Below are positions 7,513-15,364 of a stretch of 64,000 nucleotides of DNA, piece by piece. The position numbers and the translations under genes were made by a program. Origin of the DNA: CAVUWL01 sp963787415 (GTDB taxonomy: Bacteria; Actinomycetota; Thermoleophilia; Solirubrobacterales; 70-9); the NCBI GenBank assembly GCA_963787415.1, contig CAWBCO010000002.1:310001-374000 (forward strand), read 5' to 3'. Each line of letters starts with the position of its first letter. The first letter of the stretch is position 1. Below the pieces are notes generated by a model that was not told the origin of the DNA, ran no database searches, and worked only from the letters and a program-made list of their open reading frames with translations.

Positions 7513-8862
7513 TTGAAGGTGCAGCGCGAAGGCCGCTCATTTACCGTAGAAGTCACCGCGGACGGAGAGGGGTTGGTCTCCCACGCGGGAACCGCTCTTC
7601 TCAGTCAGGTCGCCGACAAGAGTGGTCTCACGCGGGCGCTCTCGCGTGAGCTGGCGTCGATGCGCGAGCGCCGCTCGGGCCACGACCCCGGCCGCGTCGT
7701 CCGTGACCTCGCGACGATGCTCGCCGGCGGCGGCGAGGCGCTCACCGACCTCGGCGCGATCCGCGAGCAGGCGCCGCTGTTTGGCGAGGTTGCCTCCGAC
7801 TCCACCGCCTACCGGGCGATCGAGCGGATCGCCTCTGAGCCCGAGCTCCTCGAGGGCCTGCGCTCGGCGCGCAAGGTTGCCCGCGAGCATGTCTGGGGAC
7901 TTGGCCTTGGCCCCGAGCGGGTGACGATCGACCTCGACGCCACCCTCCTGGGCTCTCACTCTGAGAAGGAGGGCGCTGCCGGGAACTTCAAGGGCGGCTT
8001 CGGCTTCCATCCGATGCTCGCCTACTTCGACGAGACCTCCGAGGCGGCGGCCGGGATGCTTCGCGCGGGCAACGCCGGCGCCAACACTGCCGCAGATCAG
8101 ATCGCGGTCGCCGAAGCCGCGCTGGAGCAGGTCCCCGCCGAGCGCGCCGAGGGGATCGAGGTCCTCTTGCGGGTCGACTCCGCCGGCGCCGTGCACGAGC
8201 TGCTGGAGTGGGCAGGCGAGGGCGACATCCGCTACTCGGTCGGCTTTGACCTGACCGAGCCGGTGCGCGAGGCGATCGCCCGGATTCCCGATCAGCGCTG
8301 GGTTGCGGCGCAAGACCAGGACGGCTCGGTGCGTGAGAACGGCGAGGTCGCCGAGGCCACCGAGCTGATCGACCTCTCCGGTTGGCCCGAGGCCTCGCGG
8401 CTCATCGTCCGCCGCGAGCGCCCCCACCCCGGCGCCCAGCTCTCCTTCACCGATGCCGACGGCCACCGCTTCCAGGCGATCCTCACCGACCAAAGCGGCG
8501 ATCACGTCGCCGCGCTGGAGTGCCGCCACCGAGCCCGCGCTCGGGCCGAGGACCAGATCGCCGACGACAAGGACACCGGCCTTGCCAAGCTGCCGTTCCA
8601 CGCCTTTGCGATGAACGCCGTCTGGGTCGAGCTGGTCCTCATCGCCCACGACCTGCTCGCCTGGACCAAGGCGCTGCTGCTGGAGGGGGAGCTCGCCCGC
8701 TCGCGCCCGAAGCGGCTTCGCCACCGCCTCCTTCACGTCGCGGCTCGGCTTGCGTTCTCAGGACGCCGCGCCCGCTTGCGTTTGCAGGCGAGCTGGCCGT
8801 GGGCCGAGCAATTGGCGAGGGCCTTCGCGAAGCTGAGGGACCTGCCCGCTCCAGCCGGCTGA
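7513..8862 (+). CDS. IS1380-family transposase
   Basis: A 449-residue DDE transposase of full family length. The first catalytic Asp lies in TIDLDATLLGSHSEKEGA, followed by the conserved FKGGFGFHPMLAYFDET block. The second is in LLRVDSAGAVHELL. The C-terminal catalytic Glu region is near RARAEDQIADDKDTGLAKLPF. The TTGAAGGTG start has AGGAGG 7 nt upstream; the chosen ATG-equivalent begins KVQREGRSF. The gene is intact, so the copy may be mobile. It interrupts an already degenerate stretch. Confidence 0.88.
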   Translation: MKVQREGRSFTVEVTADGEGLVSHAGTALLSQVADKSGLTRALSRELASMRERRSGHDPGRVVRDLATMLAGGGEALTDLGAIREQAPLFGEVASDSTAYRAIERIASEPELLEGLRSARKVAREHVWGLGLGPERVTIDLDATLLGSHSEKEGAAGNFKGGFGFHPMLAYFDETSEAAAGMLRAGNAGANTAADQIAVAEAALEQVPAERAEGIEVLLRVDSAGAVHELLEWAGEGDIRYSVGFDLTEPVREAIARIPDQRWVAAQDQDGSVRENGEVAEATELIDLSGWPEASRLIVRRERPHPGAQLSFTDADGHRFQAILTDQSGDHVAALECRHRARARAEDQIADDKDTGLAKLPFHAFAMNAVWVELVLIAHDLLAWTKALLLEGELARSRPKRLRHRLLHVAARLAFSGRRARLRLQASWPWAEQLARAFAKLRDLPAPAG

Positions 8863-8940
8863 CACGCACCTCCCTCGTCGTCCTCAACCCCGATTCGGCC
8901 TCGGCGCTCGCGTCCCGCAAAGCCTGCTCGTGCTTGGTGC

Positions 8941-9314
8941 CTGAACCAGTCCTCTCGGCGGGTTTTACGGCGCTACATGATTTCGCCACCCACACCGTGA
9001 CTGTTACGCCACCCGCGGGCTCGAGGACTTACTCCTTGCAGCTTGCTGCAAGATTCGGGTTAGCGACCTGCTTGCTGATTGCAATCGCGTCCGGGGCAAC
9101 TTCGAAGTGGGGTCAACCACGAAGACGCCGAAAAGCCGTCACCGCGATATGCGCAGGTTTGCAAGTAATCGATGCTGAGGTAGCTGAATTGATCCCCCAG
9201 TTGGAGCCACCATGCCACCACGCCGGTCTGGTCGCGCTTTGCGAACATAGGGAGCGTATGGAGCACGGAGCCAGAGTAGAGGCAAACTCCTGACCTCGAA
9301 CTGCCGGTCGATTT
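8941..9314. other. Intergenic stretch without recognisable gene
   Basis: Between the IS right end and the ABC permease. A minus-strand frame at 9060-9362 has a few protein-like words (VVAWWLQLGDQFSYLSIDYL) but neither start signal nor family; it may be another fragment. No clear promoter was found. Confidence 0.3.
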
Positions 9315-10925
9315 TTGATACCGCCACCTCTGAAACTTTCCGCAAGTCGGCCAGTTGCGCACGAGGTCGAAACGGGCCAGCGGGCACTACGCGATATGCG
9401 GGCTGCGCGGCGACGCCATTACATCAATGAGATCGACGTCATGGAGATCCTCTATCGGATCTACGTTGGGGTGATCTTCGGCGCTTGGGGTCTGGCGCTC
9501 TTGGCCGGTGCGATCCAAGACAGCCGCGTCGATGCCCATAGCCTTGCCTCGATCACGCACTATGGACCCGCGCTAATCGGCCTGGGGATTGCCCTTGCCA
9601 TGCTCGCTGCCTTGCGTTCGGGAGCCCGAGGTGGGCCACTGGCAGTACAAGGAGCTGACGTTCACCACGTTTTATTGGCGCCGATTGAGCGGAGCTGGTC
9701 ACTCAGAGCCCCCGGACTCCGACAGCTCCGTACCGCGAGCTTCATCGGCCTGGCCATCGGCCTGGCCATCGCCAATTTCGCCTTGCGGCGACTTCCTGGC
9801 TCCGCGATCGATTGGCTTGGGTGTCTGGCGCTCTTCGGAGCCCTCGTGCCACCGTGTGTACTGGCCACGGCGATGCTTGCCTGCGGCAAACAACTTCGCC
9901 CGAAGGTCGTTAATCTGCTTGGTCTCGGACTGGTCTGCTGGTCTCTCCTCCACTTTCTCCTCGGGTCAACCACCTCCCCGTTGACGATGCTCGGTGATCT
10001 CGCCACCCTGCCCGTGCAAAGCGGAATTGATGCCGTGCTGCCAATCATTGGCATCGGAGTGGTGGGTGCGGTAACCATCGTAGGGTTGCGATCTTTAGGC
10101 GGAAGCTCGCTGGAGGCCATGAAAAGGAGGGCGAGGCTGGCGGCTGAGCTACGTTTTGCCGCCACGGTGCAAGACATCCGCACTGTCATTCTCTTGCGCC
10201 GCCAGCTCGCTTCAGAGCTGCCTCGTGCCAAACCATGGTGGGACCTCAAACGTTCGGTGTTCCCCGGCCGACCGATCTGGCGACGCGGCTGGCGGAGTTT
10301 CCTTCGCTGGCCAACATCCCGAATCGCGAGGCTGGCCCTGATCGGAGTGATCGTCGGTCTAGTACTTGGCGGCGCCTGGAGCGGTACGACGCCATTGGTC
10401 GCGGTAGCCGGACTGGTCTTGCTAGTCGCGGGCCTTGACCTGATAGAGCCCTTGGCCGAGGAGTTCGACCACCCCACGCGACGCGATTTGATCCCGATGA
10501 AAGCAGCTCGCCTCACCAGGCAACATTTGGTCGCTCCGGTCAGCGCGATGGTACTGGTCTCTCTTATCTCAGTCCTGACCACCCTGACCTTGGGAAGTCC
10601 GACTCTTGCGATCGTGGTCGGTTCTCTGATGCTGGGGCCAACTGCGATCCTGATCGTCTGCTGCGCTGCACTGAGTGCAACCAACGATCCATACGCCTAC
10701 ATACTCATGCCTCAAATTGGCTATGTCCAGACCGGGCTGCCGATCGTTCTAGCGATTGCCGGCGTTGCGCTTCCAGCCTGGGCCTGCCGCGAAACCCATC
10801 GACACGGTGACTCGGTCGCTGCAGCGGCATTATCCACGGAGACGGCGGTGCTCATCGTATGCGCAGCGGTAATCTGGTGGCTCGGCCAGCGCGTATCGCG
10901 GCGCGTTACAGTGCAAGCCCGATGA
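9315..10925 (+). CDS. ABC transporter integral membrane permease
   Basis: A 536-residue polytopic membrane protein with about eleven hydrophobic segments and a cytoplasmic basic stretch in the middle (RARLAAELRFAATVQDIRTV). This organisation is typical of actinobacterial ABC-2-like permeases paired with a single ATPase. The N-terminal ALRDMRAARRRHYINE segment belongs to that family, so the TTG at 9315 is preferred over the ATG at 9396. The next gene, its ATPase, starts inside its stop codon (ATGA), which argues for a two-gene transport unit. Substrate unknown. Confidence 0.72.
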   Translation: MIPPPLKLSASRPVAHEVETGQRALRDMRAARRRHYINEIDVMEILYRIYVGVIFGAWGLALLAGAIQDSRVDAHSLASITHYGPALIGLGIALAMLAALRSGARGGPLAVQGADVHHVLLAPIERSWSLRAPGLRQLRTASFIGLAIGLAIANFALRRLPGSAIDWLGCLALFGALVPPCVLATAMLACGKQLRPKVVNLLGLGLVCWSLLHFLLGSTTSPLTMLGDLATLPVQSGIDAVLPIIGIGVVGAVTIVGLRSLGGSSLEAMKRRARLAAELRFAATVQDIRTVILLRRQLASELPRAKPWWDLKRSVFPGRPIWRRGWRSFLRWPTSRIARLALIGVIVGLVLGGAWSGTTPLVAVAGLVLLVAGLDLIEPLAEEFDHPTRRDLIPMKAARLTRQHLVAPVSAMVLVSLISVLTTLTLGSPTLAIVVGSLMLGPTAILIVCCAALSATNDPYAYILMPQIGYVQTGLPIVLAIAGVALPAWACRETHRHGDSVAAAALSTETAVLIVCAAVIWWLGQRVSRRVTVQAR

Positions 10926-11671
10926 CCGGCATTAAAAGCAGACAAGCTCCCGCCCTTCGGGCTGAGGGTTTAAGTCGAAAGTATGGAGAGTTCATGGCCC
11001 TTTCGCCACTCGAGCTCGAGATACAGCAAGGCGACATGGTGGCCCTTGTCGGTCCCAATGGAGCGGGCAAGACCACCTTTATGACCATCGTCGCCGGGCT
11101 GCTTGAGCCCACTAGCGGGCTCGTACAGATCGGAGGATCTAGAGCTGGCTCGCTGGCCGCTAGAGCCGCCGTTTCCTACATTCCCGACAGTCCAGTCCTC
11201 TATGACGATCTAAGCCTCAATGAGCACCTGGAGTACATCGCGGGTCTTCACGGTATCGTTGACTGGAAATCTAAAGCTCAGCGACTTCTCCATCTCCTCA
11301 ACCTTGAGGCTTGGGGGGATGGCTTGCCCTTGGAATTCAGTCGGGGTATGCGCCAAAAGGCCTCGATAGCGATCGGACTCATCCGGCCCTTTTCCCTTCT
11401 CCTAGCCGATGAGCCCTTCGATGGACTCGATCCTGCCAGCAGGAACGTCCTCTTCGATCTTCTGCGAGAGACTTGTCGGTCTGGCTCTGCCGTTGTGGTC
11501 TCAACCCATAGAAAGGAGGTCATTGACTTTGCCGGAAGATGTGTCGCGATCACCGAAGGCTCGATCTCCTACGACGGCCCGCCAGATTCGAGCAAGCTTG
11601 CGGTTTTACTCCCAGATGAGGAGGGAGAAATGAGAGATTCGATCAGGCGCAGCGAAACGCTTCCGCCATAA
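10922..11671 (+). CDS. ABC transporter ATP-binding protein (ABC-2 export type)
   Basis: A 249-residue nucleotide-binding subunit. Walker A is GPNGAGKTT, the signature is the variant FSRGMRQK (export-type ATPases often have LSxGMxQK), Walker B is LLLADEP followed by the D-loop GLDP, and the switch His is in STHRKE. The start ATG overlaps the permease stop by 4 nt; the longer open frame to 10859 lies inside the permease and is not used. Related permease/ATPase pairs export lipids, peptides or antibiotics, but nothing here shows the substrate. Confidence 0.88.
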   Translation: MTGIKSRQAPALRAEGLSRKYGEFMALSPLELEIQQGDMVALVGPNGAGKTTFMTIVAGLLEPTSGLVQIGGSRAGSLAARAAVSYIPDSPVLYDDLSLNEHLEYIAGLHGIVDWKSKAQRLLHLLNLEAWGDGLPLEFSRGMRQKASIAIGLIRPFSLLLADEPFDGLDPASRNVLFDLLRETCRSGSAVVVSTHRKEVIDFAGRCVAITEGSISYDGPPDSSKLAVLLPDEEGEMRDSIRRSETLPP

Positions 11672-12065
11672 ACGGGTCGGCCATATCCGGTCGACAGGCC
11701 CGGGACATTGCAATGAATGACTCAGATCGAGAGGACCGCCAATGCGCGGTACGGTCTTCGATCTCGACAAGCAACTCGCCAAAGAGGAATACGGCAAGTG
11801 GCCCGGTCGCTGTCGCCCCGTCGGGGAATTTGCAGTTCATGCGCCGATTGCGCGCGCTGGATCGAGACAGCATGCCTGCCTTACTGCGTTAGTCAGAGAT
11901 TCAGCCACCTGCCGAGACCATGACGAGCAAGGGCCGCCCGTGGGCGACCCTTGCCAGGTGCATTGAAACGAGCGCAAGAATCACGGCAGGGTGGGACACG
12001 CCCAGCCTCTCTTGCTCGCCGGTGCCCGGGGTGGATTCCGCCGGGCGGCCGAAACAGTGCGGCGC

Positions 12066-12110
12066 CTAGCGGCCCTGCACCTCCAGTGTCCCCTGAAGCA
12101 TGTGACTCAA
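12066..12110 (-). CDS. Possible 14-codon mini-ORF
   Basis: TTG start 9 nt after GGAGG, reading (M)SHMLQGTLEVQGR and a TAG; an in-frame ATG lies at 12101. It is too short for normal gene finding. The extraordinary ribosome site and a promoter at the right distance are the only support. It could be a leader peptide, but no regulated gene follows on this strand within 200 nt. Confidence 0.3.
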   Translation of the reverse strand: MSHMLQGTLEVQGR

Positions 12111-12113
12111 GTA

Positions 12114-12129
12114 GGACCACCTCCTTTCT
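12114..12129 (-). promoter_or_regulatory. Extended Shine-Dalgarno (AGAAAGGAGGTGGTCC)
   Basis: Sixteen nucleotides of which fifteen are complementary to the conserved 3' end of 16S rRNA (AGAAAGGAGGTGATCC on this strand). Ordinary ribosome sites in this window match 4-7 nt. It begins at the predicted transcription start. Confidence 0.5.
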
Positions 12130-12135
12130 CTGGTG

Positions 12136-12163
12136 AGTAAATTGAATCACATGGCTAGGTCAA
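12136..12163 (-). promoter_or_regulatory. Predicted promoter of the mini-transcript
   Basis: TTGACC at 12158-12163 and TTTACT at 12136-12141 on the minus strand, 16 nt apart; the predicted start is about 7 nt on, at the first base of the extended ribosome site. Confidence 0.4.
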
Positions 12164-12473
12164 AGTTCCCGCTCTCAGGCCACCCTGGTAGGGGTGTCCG
12201 TCCCGATAGCCGAGGGCGACGCTGGCGCGCTGGTCCTCCTCATGTCATTCTTGGCCCCTCAGTAAGCGAAGATCAGGGAGATCTCCCCTCCTCGACCGGA
12301 TCGCGGTCGCTCCGACCGTTGGCACGACCAGAGTCGAAGCCTCATCAGCGGCCTGTTCGTCAAAGGCGGCCGCCGTTCTTCCAACCTTTTGGAAAAAGGC
12401 ACCAGACAGTCGCGCGAGACTTCCGGACTCCGAGGCCATCGACGACCACGCGATTGAAGGTCCCAGGGGTTCC

Positions 12474-13157
12474 TCAGGCAGTAACCGAGCCCCCTTTTAT
12501 CGCCTGCAACCGAAAGTAGAGGACAGCCGCTACAAGTGCCCCAATAGGTGCGGTAAAGGTCGATGCGATGGCGCTGAAGACGATCCGTATCAGCGGCCCA
12601 TTGGCGATCGCCGCCGCAATTGAGGTGAGCACCAGACCCGCGAAGAAGGCGATCAAGAACGCCACCAGGATGACCCCGAAGACTGGGAGGCCATTTCCGC
12701 GGACCAGCGCGCGAGAGCGCTTAAATGACGATAGGACGGTGCAGCGCTCGATTACGATTACCGGCGCAATTACTGCCCATATCGTCAGCAGAATAAGTCC
12801 GGGCACAATGAACAGCACAAACCCGATGCCGATTGCTAACCCCGAGAGCAGACCCGCGCCAATCAAGGGCAAAATTACCGGCGTCGCTGATCTCATGAGC
12901 GCCCCGACCGATGGCTCACGCCCGTTACCTTTGACCTCACGCACCAAACCAACGACCATGCCTTGGTAGAGGGTGCCAGCAATGGTGGCAACTGCAAGTC
13001 CGATCGGCTCCAGGACGAGGTTTTCGCCTATCAGCCCATTCACAATGGCGACAACCAAAAAGAGCCAGAATGCAAGTGGAAGCAAAACACCCGCGCGCGC
13101 ACTATAGGTCGCAAAGACTTCTCTCAGGGTGCCCCCAACGTCGAGCTTGCGATCCAT
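12474..13157 (-). CDS. Polytopic membrane protein (YciC/glycerophosphodiesterase-membrane-domain-like)
   Basis: A 227-residue protein with six hydrophobic helices and the pattern seen in DUF975/YciC-like proteins. The cytoplasmic start has LREVFATYSARAG before the first helix. A conserved VIERCTVLSSFKRSRALVRGN amphipathic segment precedes the last pair of helices. Function is unknown in this family. The ATG at 13157 has GAGGGG just upstream; the frame is open to 13205 but the extra residues lack a ribosome site. It stands alone. Confidence 0.7.
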   Translation of the reverse strand: MDRKLDVGGTLREVFATYSARAGVLLPLAFWLFLVVAIVNGLIGENLVLEPIGLAVATIAGTLYQGMVVGLVREVKGNGREPSVGALMRSATPVILPLIGAGLLSGLAIGIGFVLFIVPGLILLTIWAVIAPVIVIERCTVLSSFKRSRALVRGNGLPVFGVILVAFLIAFFAGLVLTSIAAAIANGPLIRIVFSAIASTFTAPIGALVAAVLYFRLQAIKGGSVTA

Positions 13158-13821
13158 ATCCCCTCTTTCGACTTTGCATTCTCCGCCCCTGCCCAGTCTC
13201 TGCATCCGCGCCTGGCACTGGATTCCAGGCTAGAGGCCGGCTCCATGCACTCCGAACTCGCCCATGCTGCGATCCGGGTGCGGCGATCTCAAAATACGAC
13301 CGCAGGGATGGACGACCCGAGAATCGCAACTCGTTCCACTTCAAATCCGCGTCCTGTGCCGAGGAGTTATGTGTGGGTTGGAAGTTCCTGTCCGAAGGAG
13401 GTCCCCCAAGGATTAGCGGCCTCCCATCAAGACAGGCGAGCCGGATCGACCGAATGGAGAATCTCCAAGCCAAGAGCGCGCAGTGGGGAGAAGACACAGC
13501 GCCTCGACCCTGGTGCTCCAAAAACGCCCTTGACCCTTTCGCCGCCGGACTTCGGTCCACCGCCCTGACCCTGGTCTGTCTGATATCCGTCCCACCCCAC
13601 GAACCCTGGGCCCGCCCGAGCGAAAAGTAGTGTTGCGCGGTATCGAGTGTCGCCTCTCCAGGAAGATCCGATCCGAGCTGTCAGGTCTGGCACGCTCTCG
13701 CCGAGCTTGACCGCCATGCTCCGCCAAACAAAGTAGCCGAAGGCAGCTGGAAACATCGCAATCCAAGACCGGATTCAATTTCTGAGCCGCGAATCGGCGC
13801 GAGCCCTGTCAAGCTAGTCCC
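13158..13821. other. 664-bp stretch without recognisable gene
   Basis: Overlapping open frames on both strands (for example 13427-13756 minus, starting MFPAAFGYFVWRSM) exist because stops are rare in GC-rich DNA. None has a ribosome site plus a recognised domain. No terminator-like stem stands out. Confidence 0.3.
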
Positions 13822-14493
13822 GTGTTGGCACTACTGATCATCGTGGTCTCGATAGCCATCGTTGACTCGCTGAACCCCTCGACCATCGCTCCGGCGCTAT
13901 ATCTAGCAACTACGTATCATCCGCGACGCCATGTAGGAGGGTTTATCGTCGGGGTGTTCGTCGTCAACCTACTGGCAGGACTGTTGCTCATGGTCGGTCC
14001 CGGTCAACTTCTTTTGGCGGTCATCCCTCGACCCTCACCGACGACAAAGCACGCCATTGAGGTCATCGCCGGCCTCATCATTCTCTCCCTTGCAGGAGTT
14101 CTTTGGTCGAGGCGCCGTTTCTTTGCCAGAAGTAACTTTCCGAATGTGAAGAAATCAAGGGCAGGATCAAGTTTGGCGCTCGGAGCCGGAATTGCCGTGA
14201 TTGAGCTGCCGACAGCTCTCCCCTATTTCGCCGCAATCGCCGCGATAACCGAGTCGGGATTCAATCTGGCGGTTCGACTGGCAATGCTGACTGCCTACAA
14301 CATCATTTTTGTTTTACCGCTCATCATGATTCTGACTGCCCTGGAGGTACTTGGCGACAATGCAAGTCGCATTCTAGGTCAAGCAAATCGTCAGTTACAG
14401 ACCCACTGGCCGGCCCTGCTTGCAACATTCGGACTCTTTGTAGGCACGATTATTCTTACTCTGGGAATCGTGGGGCTATCCCATCACCTCTGA
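13822..14493 (+). CDS. GAP/Sap-family membrane protein (LysE-related)
   Basis: A 223-residue protein with six hydrophobic segments. The opening VVSIAIVDSLNPSTIAPALYL is the conserved first helix of the GAP (Sap, sulfolipid-addressing) family, with NP in helix 1. ALGAGIAVIELPTALPYFAAI carries the conserved EL-PTALPY block. Members are thought to export lipids or small molecules in Actinobacteria; no substrate can be read here. The start is GTG. No partner gene is adjacent. Confidence 0.75.
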   Translation: MLALLIIVVSIAIVDSLNPSTIAPALYLATTYHPRRHVGGFIVGVFVVNLLAGLLLMVGPGQLLLAVIPRPSPTTKHAIEVIAGLIILSLAGVLWSRRRFFARSNFPNVKKSRAGSSLALGAGIAVIELPTALPYFAAIAAITESGFNLAVRLAMLTAYNIIFVLPLIMILTALEVLGDNASRILGQANRQLQTHWPALLATFGLFVGTIILTLGIVGLSHHL

Positions 14494-15327
14494 AGTCAAG
14501 TTGAGTGAGTAGGAGCGCCGGCTGTCGCTAAGGCAACTGCCGCCAATCCAGCACCTACTCCATATCCCTTCCGTGGTCGCAGCTCCACCAACCCCGATTA
14601 AATCTGCATTGCGCCGCAGAGCACCCCCTCCAAGAAGCGGTGTACCAAGGCGCTTCCTTTGACACGGCATCGCGGGAGTTTGGTTGATCCAAGCGACGCA
14701 TATTCGGAGCAGAAGGCGGCAGACGCTCGCTCGGCTGTCCGCTTTGGATTGCCGCCACACCCCCGACCGCAAGGCTCTCGGCAGGACGCCGAGCTCGACC
14801 GAGGAGCAGCTCAAGGCCTCAGTCAAGTCAGTTCAAACCTTGCTGAAAGCTGGTGCCCCAGCAAGGACAAGAGGGCACTCACTAGCCACGATCCGGTGCC
14901 GGCCCCTCCGATTGAGGCCGACGTGCCGCCTGGCAAGTCTCGGATCGTCGAGCTTGACAGTTCATCGGGGGGCACAAGGTGCCCTGTCTGAAGGTGTTGG
15001 GAGTAGCTCCCCGGGCCAGCTCGTCCAAGATCGTTTCCGCCGCCGCGGTAGCCGAGCACAGTGGCGATCTCACAACGGAGCCGGGGGCGATCCGAGGATC
15101 TTCTGCCAGTTGGACTCGATCTCAGATCGAAAGCCTTCGAGCTTGAAAGAACACTGGCCCAAGACCCACTACTCGGTGGTCGAGAGGCTGTCGGATCTTC
15201 TCACCTCCTACCCGTCGAAAGACCGATCTCCATTGGCAGGACAGGCTATGCGAAGCCGATCAAAAGCCCGGACTAGCCGACCCTCAAAGCCGCCACATCG
15301 ACCGTCTCTGATGCGAAACCGCGCCAA
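14494..15327. other. ~830-bp stretch without recognisable gene
   Basis: Open frames on both strands (largest 14684-15331 plus) have the arginine- and serine-heavy composition of non-coding GC-rich frames. The last 40 bp hold the promoter of the phosphatase gene. Confidence 0.3.
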
Positions 15328-15356
15328 TTGACGTGCCTCAGCTCGAGCGAGATAAT
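15328..15356 (+). promoter_or_regulatory. Strong sigma70-type promoter of the PAS-GAF-PP2C gene
   Basis: TTGACG (15328-15333), a 17-nt spacer and GATAAT (15351-15356). Only 8 nt separate the -10 from the GTG start at 15365, so the transcript should be leaderless or nearly so. No ribosome site is seen. Confidence 0.55.
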
Positions 15357-15364
15357 TTGGGTCA

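Larger units (their letters stand above)
7408..8940 (+). mobile_element. IS1380-family-like insertion sequence, intact transposase
   Basis: An IS carrying one transposase gene. GCACCAAG at 7408-7415 is matched by CTTGGTGC at 8933-8940 (8 of 8, with weaker matches beyond), a plausible core of the terminal inverted repeats. A strong hairpin lies just inside the left end. No convincing target duplication was seen, so the exact ends are uncertain. Its GC and codon use resemble the host's core genes more than the decayed flanks. Confidence 0.55.
11927..12129 (-). ncRNA. Candidate ~200-nt minus-strand transcript with 5' end complementary to the 16S rRNA 3' end
   Basis: A -35 (TTGACC) and -10 (TTTACT) spaced 16 nt predict a start at about 12129. 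The RNA would begin AGAAAGGAGGTGGTCC, which pairs with the universal 16S 3' end at 15 of 16 positions. It then contains a 14-codon frame and ends at a strong stem (GCAAGGG...CCCTTGC with inner CGCCC/GGGCG) at 11927-11954, without a T run. Whether it acts as a mini-mRNA, a leader or a ribosome-binding RNA is unknown. Conservation in relatives would decide. Confidence 0.35.

Noticed and set aside
7537..8736. 399-aa open frame antisense to the transposase
   Set aside because: Repetitive Gly/Leu/Val/Asp composition typical of the reverse of a GC-rich gene; no domain and no ribosome site. The sense frame is a clear transposase.
14684..15331. 215-aa frame before the phosphatase
   Set aside because: Arg/Ser-rich, no start signal, overlapping the phosphatase promoter.
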